A stretch of DNA of 64,000 bases, from assembly GCF_040250305.1 (NCBI RefSeq), contig NZ_CP158190.1:5488001-5552000 (forward strand). Reading direction: 5' to 3'. Positions 17,968 through 27,460 of this stretch are shown piece after piece (position 1 is the stretch's first letter; each line of letters starts with the position of its first letter). Source of the DNA: Peribacillus frigoritolerans. Its GTDB lineage: Bacteria > Bacillota > Bacilli > Bacillales > DSM-1321. The notes beneath the pieces were generated by a model. The model was not told the DNA's origin and did no database searches. It saw only the letters and a list, made by a program, of their open reading frames with translations. Made by a program: the position numbers and the translations under genes.

Positions 17968-18627
17968 ATGAATCAAGAATACAATGCCCCCGATAGGGAT
18001 TATTACCGCAACGATGAACATATATTGAAAGTTTCCGGCTCAGAGACGCTATCTGCTGCTCCGGATCAAGCTACGATCACCCTTGGAGTCATAACAGAGG
18101 ATGAGGACCCGCAAAAGGCCCAGCAAGCCAATTCCCAAGCAATCGCAAATGTCATCGCATCACTTAAATCCGCAGGCATTCCCGAAGAGCAATTGAAAAC
18201 GAGTGATTACAGAATCGATCCACAATATGATTATATTGACGGAAAGGAATTGTTCAAGAACTACAAAGTCCAGCACATCATACAAGCCCAAACGTCCGAC
18301 ATCGAGAAAATAGGCAGCATAATCGACACGGCCGTCAAAAGCGGCGCCAATTCAATCACCAGCATCCGCTTCTCTTTATCCAATCCAGAAGCATACTATA
18401 ACCAGGCACTTTCTCTCGCTTTAAAAAATGCATATGAAAAAGCACTCTCCATGGCTCGAACGCTAGGAATCTCATTGAACCCAGTCCCTAATCAGGTTGA
18501 AGAGCTATCCGAAACGGCAACCCCCATGCTTTACCAAACAAGTACCTTTTCAAAAATGGCGACTACTCCGATTCAGCCTGGTGAATTGAACATCACTGCC
18601 TCAGTAAGGGTGGAGTACACGTACTAG
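17968..18627 (+). CDS. SIMPL (DUF541) domain protein
   Basis: This 219-residue protein is of the SIMPL/YggE family. Recognisable parts are LKVSGSETLSAAPDQATITLGV near the N-terminus, the central YDYIDGKELFKNYKVQHIIQ, and INITASVRVEY-like C-terminal strand ELNITASVRVEYTY. Family members form oligomers and affect stress tolerance, but the mechanism is not settled. I choose ATG 17968 behind AAAAGG. The upstream ATG at 17866 would add an unrelated 34-residue lead. Unlike periplasmic YggE there is no signal peptide, so it appears cytosolic. Confidence 0.75.
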   Translation: MNQEYNAPDRDYYRNDEHILKVSGSETLSAAPDQATITLGVITEDEDPQKAQQANSQAIANVIASLKSAGIPEEQLKTSDYRIDPQYDYIDGKELFKNYKVQHIIQAQTSDIEKIGSIIDTAVKSGANSITSIRFSLSNPEAYYNQALSLALKNAYEKALSMARTLGISLNPVPNQVEELSETATPMLYQTSTFSKMATTPIQPGELNITASVRVEYTY

Positions 18628-18650
18628 CACTCACTAAATTCCATCCTAAA

Positions 18651-18679
18651 AACCCCCCTTTGCAACCCAAAGGGGGGTT
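18651..18679. terminator. C/G-rich hairpin after the SIMPL gene
   Basis: A 12-bp perfect stem (18651-18662 with 18668-18679) around a five-base loop. The minus strand continues with a T-run, so it best stops leftward transcription from purU, though it may also act on the SIMPL transcript. Confidence 0.75.
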
Positions 18680-18738
18680 CAGACTGTAGACAAATTAGAG
18701 AAGAACTAGTTTAATTTCAATTCGTTTAAAAAAGTTCC

Positions 18739-18856
18739 AGCTGATTTCAGAAATCCGCTCCCTTTCCGCCGACTGTCTGCCAAGCCTCCTCGCCGGCAAG
18801 CGTCTCCGGGGTCTCGGCTAGCCAGTTATTCGGCAGGAGTGTCGCAAATTTCTTCA
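18739..18856 (-). repeat. Divergent copy of the dispersed palindromic repeat
   Basis: Read on the minus strand this stretch shows the same landmarks as the two repeats at 52466 and 52697: GCCGAATAACTGG in place of the GCGGGAAAAG region, GAGACCCCGGAGACGCTTGCC, GGCGAGGAGGCTTGGC, and GGGAGCGGATTTCTGAAATC at the end. It is clearly diverged. No coding potential is seen in the 380 bases between the SIMPL gene and purU. Confidence 0.6.
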
Positions 18857-18975
18857 ATCTAGTAAGGGTTTCATTCCTATAATCAAGTAAAAAAACATGA
18901 CTGATAATTCAGTATTGTACTAAAATCATGGTTCTAGGATGGGAGCAATCCGAACCTCCTTTTGTCGCAAACGGA

Positions 18976-19004
18976 ACCCCCCTCGGCATTCAAAGGGGGG
19001 TTTT
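18976..19004. terminator. C/G-rich hairpin after purU
   Basis: AACCCCCCT and AGGGGGGTT form a stem around a ten-base loop, five bases beyond the purU stop, with a T-run on the plus strand. It is nearly the reverse complement of the hairpin at 18651-18679. Confidence 0.75.
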
Positions 19005-19009
19005 TCATT

Positions 19010-19912
19010 TTAAAAGACTACCGTTTTATTTTCATGAACAATGACGCGGTCCTCCAAATGCCATTTAACGGCACGTGCCAGCACCCTGCGTTCAGCTGAA
19101 CGACCGATTTTCTTCATATCCCCGGCAGAATCACGATGGTCCACACGTTCGATATCCTGCTCGATGATTGGACCTTCATCCAAATCATTCGTCACATAAT
19201 GGGAAGTTGCCCCAATCAGCTTAACACCTCTGTCATAAGCTCGTTCATAAGGCCGGGCTCCAATGAAGGCAGGTAAAAATGAATGATGGATATTAATGAT
19301 TCTGTTCGGATGGGCCGCTACGAAGTCCGGCGTCAATATCTGCATATACCTGGCCAATACAATAAGGTCCACCTTGAATTCTTCCAGAAGTCCAAGCTGT
19401 TTAGTCTCCACTTCCTTACGTATATCCTTATTGGCAGGAATGTAATAAAACGGGATGCCCATCGATTCGACAATTTCCCTCGTATCTTCATGATTGCTGA
19501 TGACCAGCGCAATGTCAGCCAATAAATCCCCGCTTTGCCACTCCCATAGCAATTCCAGAAGGCAATGAGGTTCCTTGGAAACGAAGATGGCCGTCCTCTT
19601 CAGATCACTGACATGGTTAAATGTCCATTGCATCGAGAATGCTGTCGAAACTTCCTGGAATGCCAGTTGCATATCCGCTGCCTTGTCCTTCAATCCTGGA
19701 CAATCGAACTCGATCCTGGTGAAAAAAGTACCGCCCTCAGGATTCATCGAATACTGACTCAATTCAACAATATTTGCATCATATTCTTTAAGAAAAGCCG
19801 TAACTGTCGAAACAATTCCCGGCTGGTCAGGACATTTTATAATCAAACGGCCTCTATCTTGATTTCTTTCGCGAAATTCCTGTAACTGCTCTTGCACAAA
19901 GTTGCTCACCAT
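19010..19912 (-). CDS. purU: Formyltetrahydrofolate deformylase
   Basis: PurU hydrolyses 10-formyltetrahydrofolate to formate and tetrahydrofolate, balancing one-carbon pools. At 300 residues it has the N-terminal ACT domain (LIIKCPDQPGIVSTVTAFL, about residues 23-41) and the C-terminal formyl-transferase-type domain with LARYMQILTPDF, the catalytic INIHHSFLPAF near 218-228 and DLDEGPIIEQD near 257. The ATG at 19912 follows AAGAAGGG. The gene appears monocistronic. Confidence 0.92.
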   Translation of the reverse strand: MVSNFVQEQLQEFRERNQDRGRLIIKCPDQPGIVSTVTAFLKEYDANIVELSQYSMNPEGGTFFTRIEFDCPGLKDKAADMQLAFQEVSTAFSMQWTFNHVSDLKRTAIFVSKEPHCLLELLWEWQSGDLLADIALVISNHEDTREIVESMGIPFYYIPANKDIRKEVETKQLGLLEEFKVDLIVLARYMQILTPDFVAAHPNRIINIHHSFLPAFIGARPYERAYDRGVKLIGATSHYVTNDLDEGPIIEQDIERVDHRDSAGDMKKIGRSAERRVLARAVKWHLEDRVIVHENKTVVF

Positions 19913-20094
19913 TTTCCCAACTGCCCTTCTTCTATTTTGCTATATTATACTTCAACTCATGGCCAAAATTAAAGTCAGTCAATCAATTCAGGATTGAATG
20001 CAAAGACCCCCCTTCTTTAACAGGGGGGCAGTAATCGCAAAAATGACTAATATTGAAACGAGGTGTCTCTGTTTAGAGATGCTTTTTTATTTTA

Positions 20095-20424
20095 TTATTT
20101 ATTTTGTTTTTTTTCACCTAGACTTGCCGCTAGAGATAAAAAGATATAAGGGAACGCCAATAAAATTAAATCCGGGAATCCGTATTTCTCAAATACTAGG
20201 TTGTTCGGGGTTTCCTCATCAATATAAAAGCCAAAGCCTGCCATATAAAATCCCACTAGTAAATAAGTAAGAAGGGAAATAGCAAGGGTACTTATAGCTA
20301 ATGTATCTAATTTGATTTTAACGATAGTTAATCCGAAGTAGATCACATAAACAATTCCTAAAAGCAGTAACAGTAGAGAAATATAATCTGGCTCATATAT
20401 TGCTTGATTGGTACTATCAAACAT
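20095..20424 (-). CDS. Small membrane protein of unknown function
   Basis: This 109-residue protein has three predicted membrane helices: LLLLLLGIVYVIYFGLTIV, TLAISLLTYLLVGFYMAG, and a third around LILLAFPYIFLSLAA near the C-terminus. The loop between the second and third is acidic (DEETPNN). I do not recognise a family. The ATG at 20424 follows AAGAGGATG. It stands alone between purU and a decayed gene. On the plus strand just beyond its stop, GTGTCTC/GAGATGC (about 20063-20083) forms a hairpin followed by T residues. Confidence 0.6.
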   Translation of the reverse strand: MFDSTNQAIYEPDYISLLLLLLGIVYVIYFGLTIVKIKLDTLAISTLAISLLTYLLVGFYMAGFGFYIDEETPNNLVFEKYGFPDLILLAFPYIFLSLAASLGEKKQNK

Positions 20425-20470
20425 GTGAATTCATCCTCTTACTTAAAATTTATACTTGTTGTAAAAATCA

Positions 20471-20695
20471 TTACGGATTGCATCTATTGTAATAAGTTAA
20501 TGCTAGCGATAAATCTGGACGCCAAGGTTCTAAGTTCCAAGGTGACTTGTAAATTGTTAATGGATTTACAGCATGACAAATGAATTGATCTTTAATTCTT
20601 CCTTCTTTTGAACTTGATACATGGGATTTAAATGAAGCATCAGCTTTTAATTCAGCCCACATATCTTTTATTAATGAAGATTGAATTGTAATAAT
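20471..20695 (-). pseudogene. C-terminal remnant of a DUF2599-like protein
   Basis: The open frame encodes about 75 residues ending KDQFICHAVNPL then SPWNLEPWRPDLS and a final CNP. The DQFxCH, WNLEPWRP and terminal CNP pattern is what I recall for the DUF2599 domain. The frame opens directly after a TAA near 20696, no signal peptide or N-terminal part is present, and an internal ATG at 20662 would give only 63 residues. It looks like the surviving tail of a secreted protein. Confidence 0.5.
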
Positions 20696-21235
20696 TTAAT
20701 CGTATATAAAAGTAAATTATTTAACGTTCCTACTTTGGAACAATGGGTTTCATTTTTGAGTAAATAAAGAGAAAGTGATGATATGAAATAAGTGTATTTT
20801 ATTCCAAGAGTCACTAGTTCTACTCTAGTAACACTTGCAAAATCAAATGGAGTTTCCTTTTTATAAAGCTATCCTCTATTCATATTTCATAGGTTTTAAT
20901 CCCGGAAAAGTCGGCCTGATCACGGTCGACTTTTTTTTATGAAATAGAAGTGGCCTAGATCTGAGGATGAAAAGATACCATTAGTTTTCATCCTCTATTA
21001 ATAGGCACTATCATTCTTCCAATAAATAACTGGTGAATTTAAAGGAAATGAAGGCAAACGCCGAGAACCTTTATGAAATGCATAGTGAAGGGGGATTCTT
21101 GGATGAAATGTCGGTATGTTCTGGACAACCTTTTTGGTTTCAGTTTTATTTTCCATAGTTAATAAGGTTATTCACTGCCTCATAAGGGTATAGACCATTC
21201 TATTAGTTTTTTTCAAAGGGGGAAATGAAATTATC
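20696..21235. other. Noncoding stretch before the amino-acid transporter, with several hairpins
   Basis: I see no supported gene. AAAAGTCGGCC (20906-20916) pairs with GGTCGACTTTT (20924-20934) and is followed by T residues, as in a terminator on the plus strand. GAGGATGAAAA (20963-20973) is perfectly inverted at 20985-20995 without a T-run. A weaker stem GTCACTAG/CTAGTAAC lies near 20810-20833. No T-box core was found. A 37-codon frame at 21048-21158 has a badly spaced ribosome site. Confidence 0.5.
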
Positions 21236-22015
21236 ATGAAATCATCAGTTACATTCATTGTATCCATTCTGGCTGTTCTTGGTCTTCTGTCCGGCTGTGC
21301 TGAAAAGGACCAGCTGGAGGACGGGAGTAAGCTGATCAATGAGGACCAGTTTGTTTTCGCTGCCTCAGGTGAATTCAAGCCATTCAGTTATGTCAATGAT
21401 GACATGACCGTAACCGGGTTCGATATTGAAGTCGGCGATGCAATTGCAAAGGAACTCGACCTAGAACCAGTGCCTAAACGGATAAAGTTCAAAGGTATCG
21501 TGGAAGGTGTTAAAACCGGTCGGGCAGATGCCGCGGTTGCCAGTCATACAATCAATGAACAACGAAGTAAACATGTTGCCTTCTCGACCCCTTATTACTA
21601 CTCAGGTCCTCAAATTTTCGTCCGTTCGGATAGTGATATTAAAACGGTTGAAGATTTAAAGGGTAAGGAAGTTGCGGCTTCTAAAGGCTCTACGTACGCA
21701 ACCACAGCAGAAAAATATACAACCAATGTAAAAACCTATGACAGTGATATCACTGCCCTGAAAGCATTGAGCGGAGGACGTCATGATGCCGTCATCACCG
21801 ACTTCGTAACCGGCAAGGAAGCGACCAAGGAAGGTTTCGACATCGAAGGAAGGCAATTGATTGAACGAAGCGAGCAGGCCATCGTACTGCCTAACGACAA
21901 CCCTCAGCTGCTTGCACGCATCAACGAAGCACTTGAAAACCTCCGGGAAGATGGAACTCTTGCGGAAATCAGCAAAAAATACTTTGGTGAGGACATCACA
22001 ACTAAGCCTGAATAA
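21236..22015 (+). CDS. Amino-acid ABC transporter substrate-binding lipoprotein
   Basis: This 259-residue family 3 solute-binding protein starts with a lipoprotein signal ending LLSGC at about residue 21, so it should be tethered outside the membrane. The domain shows FKPFSYVNDDMTVTGFDIEV, GRADAAVASHTINEQR and LKGKEVAASKGSTYA, all typical of polar amino-acid binders such as GlnH, TcyA and ArtP. It heads a three-gene operon with permease and ATPase. The ATG at 21236 follows AAAGGGGG. Ligand (cystine, glutamine, arginine) cannot be fixed by eye. Confidence 0.88.
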   Translation: MKSSVTFIVSILAVLGLLSGCAEKDQLEDGSKLINEDQFVFAASGEFKPFSYVNDDMTVTGFDIEVGDAIAKELDLEPVPKRIKFKGIVEGVKTGRADAAVASHTINEQRSKHVAFSTPYYYSGPQIFVRSDSDIKTVEDLKGKEVAASKGSTYATTAEKYTTNVKTYDSDITALKALSGGRHDAVITDFVTGKEATKEGFDIEGRQLIERSEQAIVLPNDNPQLLARINEALENLREDGTLAEISKKYFGEDITTKPE

Positions 22016-22041
22016 AGATTGATAGAAAGGGAGTCATTACA

Positions 22042-22707
22042 TTGCCTAGTTTTTCACATTTTTTTGATACATTATTTAGCTCCTCGGACGTATTCATCCG
22101 AGCCATGCTCCTCACATTGGAACTGACGGTAGTCTCCATATTGGTAGGTATCGTCATCGGTTTGCTATTTGCACTTTTAAAAATATCCAATATAAAAATT
22201 CTTGCATGGATTTCAGATACATATGTATTCCTGGTACGTGGAACACCTTTAATCGTACAGATATTCATACTCTATTTCGGTATCAGCAATCTCTTCTTAC
22301 TGCCGGACTTCTGGGCGGCGTCACTTGCCCTGGCCTTCCATAATGGAGCTTATATCTCAGAGATTTTACGTGGTACGATCCAATCCATCGACAAAGGCCA
22401 AATGGAGGCCGGACGCTCCCTTGGCATGAGCAATTCGCTCACCTTAAGGAGAATCATCTTGCCTCAAGCCTTCCGACGCGCATTGCCGCCGCTTGGCAAC
22501 CAATTCATCATCGGGCTCAAGGATTCATCACTGGCAGCCTTCATATCCATGAATGAGCTGTTTAATGTGGCGACTACGTTAGGCTCGAATAATTTCGATG
22601 AAATGACTTATTTATTGATTGTAGCGGTCTACTACTTGATTCTAGTGGCTTTCCTGACCATTATCGTCAATTTATTCGAAAAGAAACTGTCCATTAGTGA
22701 TCGATAG
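22042..22707 (+). CDS. Amino-acid ABC transporter permease
   Basis: This 221-residue permease of the HisMQ type has about five membrane helices. The conserved segment [17 protein letters not shown] is near residues 62-78 and the cytoplasmic EAA loop [20 protein letters not shown] near 126-145, which contacts the ATPase. It starts at TTG 22042 behind GAAAGGGAG, 26 bases after the binding-protein gene. It should form a homodimeric channel. Confidence 0.9.
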   Translation: MPSFSHFFDTLFSSSDVFIRAMLLTLELTVVSILVGIVIGLLFALLKISNIKILAWISDTYVFLVRGTPLIVQIFILYFGISNLFLLPDFWAASLALAFHNGAYISEILRGTIQSIDKGQMEAGRSLGMSNSLTLRRIILPQAFRRALPPLGNQFIIGLKDSSLAAFISMNELFNVATTLGSNNFDEMTYLLIVAVYYLILVAFLTIIVNLFEKKLSISDR

Positions 22708-22718
22708 GGGGAATTGAA

Positions 22719-23459
22719 ATGGAACAAAAAGAAATGATTCGGATAAGGAATTTAAATAAATCGTATGGAAATCTGCATGTACTTAAAGATATTGATATGA
22801 AGGTGCTCGATAGCGATGTTGTCTGTTTGATCGGACCGAGTGGTTCGGGAAAAAGCACCCTGCTCCGCTGTTTGAATTATTTAGAGAAGAAAGACAGCGG
22901 CCAAATCCTCATTGAAGGAACGGAAATCAATCCAGGTACCCATGATATTAATAAAATTCGAGAGAAAGTCGGAATGGTATTTCAGCATTTCTACCTCTTT
23001 CCTCATATGACAGTGCTGGAAAATGTCATCGAAGCACCGACACACGTCAAAAAGATCCCTAAGGCCCAAGCGATTGAAGAAGCAAAGGCATTGCTTGCCA
23101 AAGTCGGTTTATCAGATAAAGCGGATGTCTATCCAAGCAAGCTCTCAGGTGGGCAGAAGCAGCGTGTTGCCATAGCCCGCGCCCTTGCCATGAAGCCTGA
23201 TATCCTGCTCTTTGATGAGCCCACCTCGGCTCTGGATCCCGAACTTGTCGGAGAAGTTCTTGCCACGATGAAGGAACTTGCCTTGGAAGGGATGACAATG
23301 GTAGTCGTTACACATGAAATGAGCTTTGCACGTGAGGTCGGGGATTGGATTGTCTTCATGCATAACGGGAGGGTTGTCGAAAGCGGACCGCCAAAAGAAT
23401 TCTTCACCAATCCAAAAGAAGAACGTACAAAAGAATTTTTACAAACGACAGTCTTTTGA
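22719..23459 (+). CDS. Amino-acid ABC transporter ATPase
   Basis: This 246-residue ATP-binding subunit of the GlnQ/TcyC type has Walker [10 protein letters not shown] near residues 41-49, the Q-loop in [12 protein letters not shown], signature [15 protein letters not shown], Walker [13 protein letters not shown] and the switch His in VVTHEMSFA. It closes the three-gene importer operon, starting 11 bases after the permease stop with AGGGGGAA upstream, and a strong terminator follows at 23498. Confidence 0.93.
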   Translation: MEQKEMIRIRNLNKSYGNLHVLKDIDMKVLDSDVVCLIGPSGSGKSTLLRCLNYLEKKDSGQILIEGTEINPGTHDINKIREKVGMVFQHFYLFPHMTVLENVIEAPTHVKKIPKAQAIEEAKALLAKVGLSDKADVYPSKLSGGQKQRVAIARALAMKPDILLFDEPTSALDPELVGEVLATMKELALEGMTMVVVTHEMSFAREVGDWIVFMHNGRVVESGPPKEFFTNPKEERTKEFLQTTVF

Positions 23460-23497
23460 TTTTAATTCTAAAGTCCTGTCTGCTAGTGCGATTATAA

Positions 23498-23532
23498 GCA
23501 ATACAGGCGTGAATTCCTGTATTGCTTTTTTT
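23498..23532 (+). terminator. Terminator of the amino-acid importer operon
   Basis: GCAATACAGG (23498-23507) pairs with CCTGTATTGC (23516-23525), followed by seven T residues. The remaining 220 bases to glnS show no gene and no T-box. Confidence 0.92.
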
Positions 23533-23756
23533 GAATGAAAAAGGATTTATTGGTTTCTTTAATATCCAGTTAGGTAGTTCCCTAAATCCCATGATTAAAG
23601 TTTCAGGGATATTTCGGCTCTGATTGTACAAACTAAATACTTGATGAATTGTTTCAGATAAACCGTGATTCCGGCTCGATGGAAAAATATCTGTATTTAT
23701 GGTATATATACAGGTAAAATTAAAAGAAGTATATAAATGAAAGAGGTCGAATTCAG

Positions 23757-25409
23757 TTGGAAAATAACTCTTCGAATTTTATTAAAAATATTATAAAAGA
23801 TGACCTAGAGTCCGGAAAACATGATCATGTCATCACCCGCTTCCCTCCTGAGCCGAACGGATATTTACATATCGGACATGCCAAATCAATCATTTTGAAT
23901 TTTGGGGTGGCTGATGATTTCAATGGGAAAACTAACCTTCGTTTCGATGATACGAATCCATTGAAAGAGGATATTGAGTTTGTCAACTCCATAAAGGAAG
24001 ATGTAAAGTGGCTCGGTTACGACTGGGATAACCTTTTCTTCGCTTCCGACTATTTTGATGAAATGTATAAAAGAGCTGTGCTGCTCATCAATAAAGGACT
24101 GGCATATGTGGACGACCTTAATGCCGACCAAATCCGTGAATATCGCGGAACGCTGACTGAGCCAGGGAAGGATAGCCCCTACCGAAATAGAACCGTCGAG
24201 GAAAATCTTGAACTATTTGAAAAGATGCGCAGCGGCGAATTCGAAAACGGCGCAAAAGTCTTGCGTGCAAAAATCGATATGAGCTCACCTAACATTAATT
24301 TGCGTGATCCCGTCATATACCGTATCTCCCATACTGAACACCATAATACCGGCAACAAATGGTGCATCTACCCAATGTATGCCTTTGCCCACCCAATTGA
24401 AGATGCCATCGAGGGAGTCACACACTCCATTTGTACGCTTGAGTTCGAAGATCAACGCCCTCTTTATGACTGGATCGTTGAGAATTGTGAAATGGAAAGC
24501 AAACCAAAACAATATGAATTTGGCCGTCTTAACCTGACCAATACAGTAATGAGCAAGCGAAAACTGAAGCAGCTTGTCGATGAGGGCTTCGTGGACGGCT
24601 GGGACGACCCGCGGATGCCTACTGTTTCAGGCTTGCGGAGACGCGGGTATACACCCGAAGCGATTCGTGCATTCTGCCAAGAGATAGGTGTCGCAAAAAC
24701 AAGCGGTGTCGTGGACTCTCAAATGCTTGATCATTTCGTGCGGGAAGACTTAAAGCTCAAGGCTCCACGGACTATGGCAATCCTGAACCCGCTTAAAGTG
24801 GTCATCACCAACTATCCGGAAGGCGAGATAGAATGGCTGGATGCCGAGGTCAATCCGGAAGTTCCGGAAATGGGCACACGCCAAATCCCGTTTTCACGTG
24901 AAATATATATCGAACAGGACGATTTCATGGAGAACCCGCCGAAAAAGTATTTCCGACTTTTCCCGGGCAATGAAGTTCGTTTGAAACATGCTTATTTCAT
25001 TAAATGTGAAGAAGTGATAAAAGATGATGCCGGTAACGTCATTGAACTTCGCTGCACATACGACATTGAAACGAAAAGCGGATCTGGCTTCACTGGCCGT
25101 AAAGTAAAAGGTACATTGCACTGGGTCGAAGCTTCACAAGCCGTTTCAGCGGAATTCCGCAACTATCAGCCTTTAATCCTGGATAAGGAAAATGATGAAG
25201 AGGAAGAAAAATCATTCCTGGACCGGGTAAACCCTGATTCTATAGAAATTTTACAAGGATTTGTCGAGCCTAACATGAAAGATGTTAAGCCTCAGGATAA
25301 ATTCCAATTCTTCAGGCATGGCTATTATAATGTTGATTCAAAACTCACTGCGGCCGATCACTTGGTCTTCAACCAAATTGTCGGGTTGAAAAGTTCATTC
25401 AAGTTATAG
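23757..25409 (+). CDS. glnS: Glutaminyl-tRNA synthetase
   Basis: GlnRS charges tRNA-Gln directly with glutamine. The 550-residue protein has the class I HIGH motif in [18 protein letters not shown] near residues 27-44, the KMSKS-equivalent VMSKRKL near 264-270, and the GlnRS C-terminal anticodon-binding beta-barrels. The bacterial Gln[14 protein letters not shown] is also present. It starts at TTG 23757, nine bases after AGAGGT. Most Bacilli lack this enzyme and instead amidate Glu-tRNA-Gln with GatCAB, so its presence is notable. It is transcribed alone. Confidence 0.95.
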   Translation: MENNSSNFIKNIIKDDLESGKHDHVITRFPPEPNGYLHIGHAKSIILNFGVADDFNGKTNLRFDDTNPLKEDIEFVNSIKEDVKWLGYDWDNLFFASDYFDEMYKRAVLLINKGLAYVDDLNADQIREYRGTLTEPGKDSPYRNRTVEENLELFEKMRSGEFENGAKVLRAKIDMSSPNINLRDPVIYRISHTEHHNTGNKWCIYPMYAFAHPIEDAIEGVTHSICTLEFEDQRPLYDWIVENCEMESKPKQYEFGRLNLTNTVMSKRKLKQLVDEGFVDGWDDPRMPTVSGLRRRGYTPEAIRAFCQEIGVAKTSGVVDSQMLDHFVREDLKLKAPRTMAILNPLKVVITNYPEGEIEWLDAEVNPEVPEMGTRQIPFSREIYIEQDDFMENPPKKYFRLFPGNEVRLKHAYFIKCEEVIKDDAGNVIELRCTYDIETKSGSGFTGRKVKGTLHWVEASQAVSAEFRNYQPLILDKENDEEEEKSFLDRVNPDSIEILQGFVEPNMKDVKPQDKFQFFRHGYYNVDSKLTAADHLVFNQIVGLKSSFKL

Positions 25410-25416
25410 AATCACG

Positions 25417-25454
25417 AAAAAGAACCAGATTCCTAGCGGGATCTGGTTCTTTTT
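25417..25454. terminator. Bidirectional terminator after glnS
   Basis: A 14-bp perfect stem (25417-25430 with 25441-25454), A-run on the left and T-run on the right, lies between the convergent ends of glnS and the STAS-protein gene. Confidence 0.92.
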
Positions 25455-25473
25455 CATTTTCTGCACCTTTATA

Positions 25474-26328
25474 TCATTTTTTCTCGTAAAGTTTGATCCC
25501 TTGCTTGGAAAGGGCCTGTTTAAGAGTACTATGTGTCGAAACCTGACTAAAATCAAGACCTAACTGAATCGATGTCTGGGCCACTTCAGGACGAATCCCG
25601 GAAATGGTCGATTGAATGCCTAACAGGTTCAGGGTACTTATCAATTGATAGATCTGTTGGGCAACCATCGTATCCAAAAGGGATACTCCCGATAAATCGA
25701 TGAATAAGTGTGTGATATTTTTGCTAATGCATTTGCTTGGAGTCCCATTCAAAATTTCTTTTGCCCGATAGGTATCGATTTCACCGATTAACGGCAAAAC
25801 CGCAATGGCATCAACAATGGGAATGACAGGTGCGCCCAGTTCATTAATCAGCTCCTGTTGAGCAAGGAGTCGTTCTTTTGTCAAAAGGTAATACTGCTCA
25901 GTGAACTCACGGTTCAATTGATCGAAGGCACGATTAATAATCCGGCTCCACCGGATGATTGTATCCTTCGTTATCCCAGTATCCTTTAGCATATAATCAG
26001 TGATGAATGCCCAATATGTTTCGCGAACCTTATTAAGCGCTTCCAACACTTCGTAAATGGGGGTGTCCGATTCAACCCTGCTCTTTGCGACAAGTGTAGC
26101 CCACTGCTCCATCGTTTCAATAAAAGCAGTTTTATCTTCAAGTAAAGCACTGGTCACTGTCTTGATCGTCAATGTATTCTGTTCCCTAAGCAGCTTTTCG
26201 ATTTCCTCATTAGAATCTATTGAATAGATGGATCCAGACTGCTTTTCCCTTAAAGCCAGCCAGTTTTCCGTAATCTTGGATGAGTTATCAAGGATATATC
26301 GATATAATCTTTCATCTATTTTATCCAT
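25474..26328 (-). CDS. RsbR-like stressosome protein (N-terminal sensor plus STAS domain)
   Basis: This 284-residue protein has the two-part layout of RsbR paralogues: a helical N-terminal region (about residues 1-155) and a C-terminal STAS domain from about 165 to 275, with IVDAIAVLPLIGEIDTYRA and HLFIDLSGVSLLDTMVAQQI. Thr in EIDTYRA and Ser/Thr in SGVSLLDT are at the positions phosphorylated by RsbT in RsbR. Such proteins build stressosomes that control sigma-B. The signal sensed is unknown. It is separated from msrAB by 22 bases and may share its transcript. Confidence 0.82.
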   Translation of the reverse strand: MDKIDERLYRYILDNSSKITENWLALREKQSGSIYSIDSNEEIEKLLREQNTLTIKTVTSALLEDKTAFIETMEQWATLVAKSRVESDTPIYEVLEALNKVRETYWAFITDYMLKDTGITKDTIIRWSRIINRAFDQLNREFTEQYYLLTKERLLAQQELINELGAPVIPIVDAIAVLPLIGEIDTYRAKEILNGTPSKCISKNITHLFIDLSGVSLLDTMVAQQIYQLISTLNLLGIQSTISGIRPEVAQTSIQLGLDFSQVSTHSTLKQALSKQGIKLYEKK

Positions 26329-26350
26329 TTGTGTTCCCCTATCTCACTAG

Positions 26351-27310
26351 TTATTTCATTTTAAATAGTATTAATAAATCTCCATATCCCGCTTTCTCCA
26401 TTTCATTTCTAGGAATGAATCGAAGGGCCGCAGAGTTTATGCAATATCTCGTGCCTTTAGGACTTGGGCCATCAGGAAAAACATGTCCAAGGTGTGAATC
26501 GGCATCCCTGCTGCGCACCTCGGTCCGGGTCATTCGGTGGCTGAGATCCATTTTTTCATTGACACTTGCCGACATGATGGGCTTCGTGAAGCTTGGCCAC
26601 CCACAGCCGCTATCATATTTATCCCGCGAACTGAATAGGGGCTCCCCAGAAACAACATCCACATAAATGCCTTCTTCAAAGTGATCCCAATAGGCATTAT
26701 CGAAAGGCGGCTCCGTGCCATTTTCCTGGGTGACATGAAACTGATTCTCCGTTAAGGTCTTTCTAAGGTGTGCATTATCCTTAGGCCAATTTTCTTTAAT
26801 GAAAGCATCCCGCCCTGAGCCTTTACGATACAATGCATAGCGAAATTGATTTTTCCGATAGAATTCTTGATGATATTCCTCAGCGGCGTAAAATTCCCCC
26901 GAGGGTAGAATACCCGTAACAATAGGTTTCTTAAACCGCCCGCTCATCATTAAATCTTCCTTCGATTGTTCTGCCTCCTGTTTCTGACGTTCATTAAGAT
27001 AGAAAATGGCAGCCTTGTATTGCTTTCCCCTATCCGAGAACTGTCCATCGTCATCCGTAGGATCGATTTGCTGCCAGAATATCTCTAATAAAGTTTTATA
27101 GGAAATGATTGATGGATCGAATACCACTTGAACCGCTTCAACATGATCAGTCGCACCGGTAATCACTTGTTTATAACTAGGAGCGGCAAATTTACCGCCT
27201 GTATAACCTGATGTCACTGAAATGATACCATCACTTTCATCAAAGGGAGCAACCATGCACCAAAAGCAGCCTCCTGCAAAGATAGCCGTTTCTTTTCCAT
27301 CCATCGTCAT
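26351..27310 (-). CDS. msrAB: Fused methionine sulfoxide reductase MsrA-MsrB
   Basis: One 319-residue chain carries both stereospecific repair enzymes. The MsrA part has the catalytic GGCFWC at residues 13-18. The MsrB part, from about 175 onward, has [22 protein letters not shown] and the catalytic Cys in [13 protein letters not shown]. The usual CxxC zinc pairs of MsrB are missing ([12 protein letters not shown]), placing it in the zinc-free class. The ATG at 27310 follows AAGGGGAG. It leads a probable two-gene transcript with the STAS protein. Confidence 0.93.
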   Translation of the reverse strand: MTMDGKETAIFAGGCFWCMVAPFDESDGIISVTSGYTGGKFAAPSYKQVITGATDHVEAVQVVFDPSIISYKTLLEIFWQQIDPTDDDGQFSDRGKQYKAAIFYLNERQKQEAEQSKEDLMMSGRFKKPIVTGILPSGEFYAAEEYHQEFYRKNQFRYALYRKGSGRDAFIKENWPKDNAHLRKTLTENQFHVTQENGTEPPFDNAYWDHFEEGIYVDVVSGEPLFSSRDKYDSGCGWPSFTKPIMSASVNEKMDLSHRMTRTEVRSRDADSHLGHVFPDGPSPKGTRYCINSAALRFIPRNEMEKAGYGDLLILFKMK

Positions 27311-27411
27311 CCTAAAACTCCCCTTTCACGCCTGTCATTTTATGTATTATATACCAGCAAGCCAAACACCTTCAAATTCAAAATTCTACCTTTGCGTAAC
27401 AAATATAAAAG

Positions 27412-27444
27412 AGGCACTTAGGAGTAACCCCAAGTGCCTTTTTT
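27412..27444. terminator. Terminator of the nucleoside transporter
   Basis: AGGCACTT (27412-27419) pairs with AAGTGCCT (27432-27439) with a T-run on the plus side and a shorter one on the minus side. It lies 17 bases past the transporter stop. Confidence 0.85.
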
Positions 27445-27460
27445 GTGTTAAATCCGTTAT

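Noticed and set aside
21048..21158. 37-codon frame upstream of the amino-acid importer
   Set aside because: AAAGGA is only two bases from the ATG, and the peptide has no run of regulatory codons such as Cys or Met that would suggest a leader peptide.
23460..23756. T-box leader for glnS
   Set aside because: The conserved T-box antiterminator sequence is absent and no terminator lies next to the glnS start.
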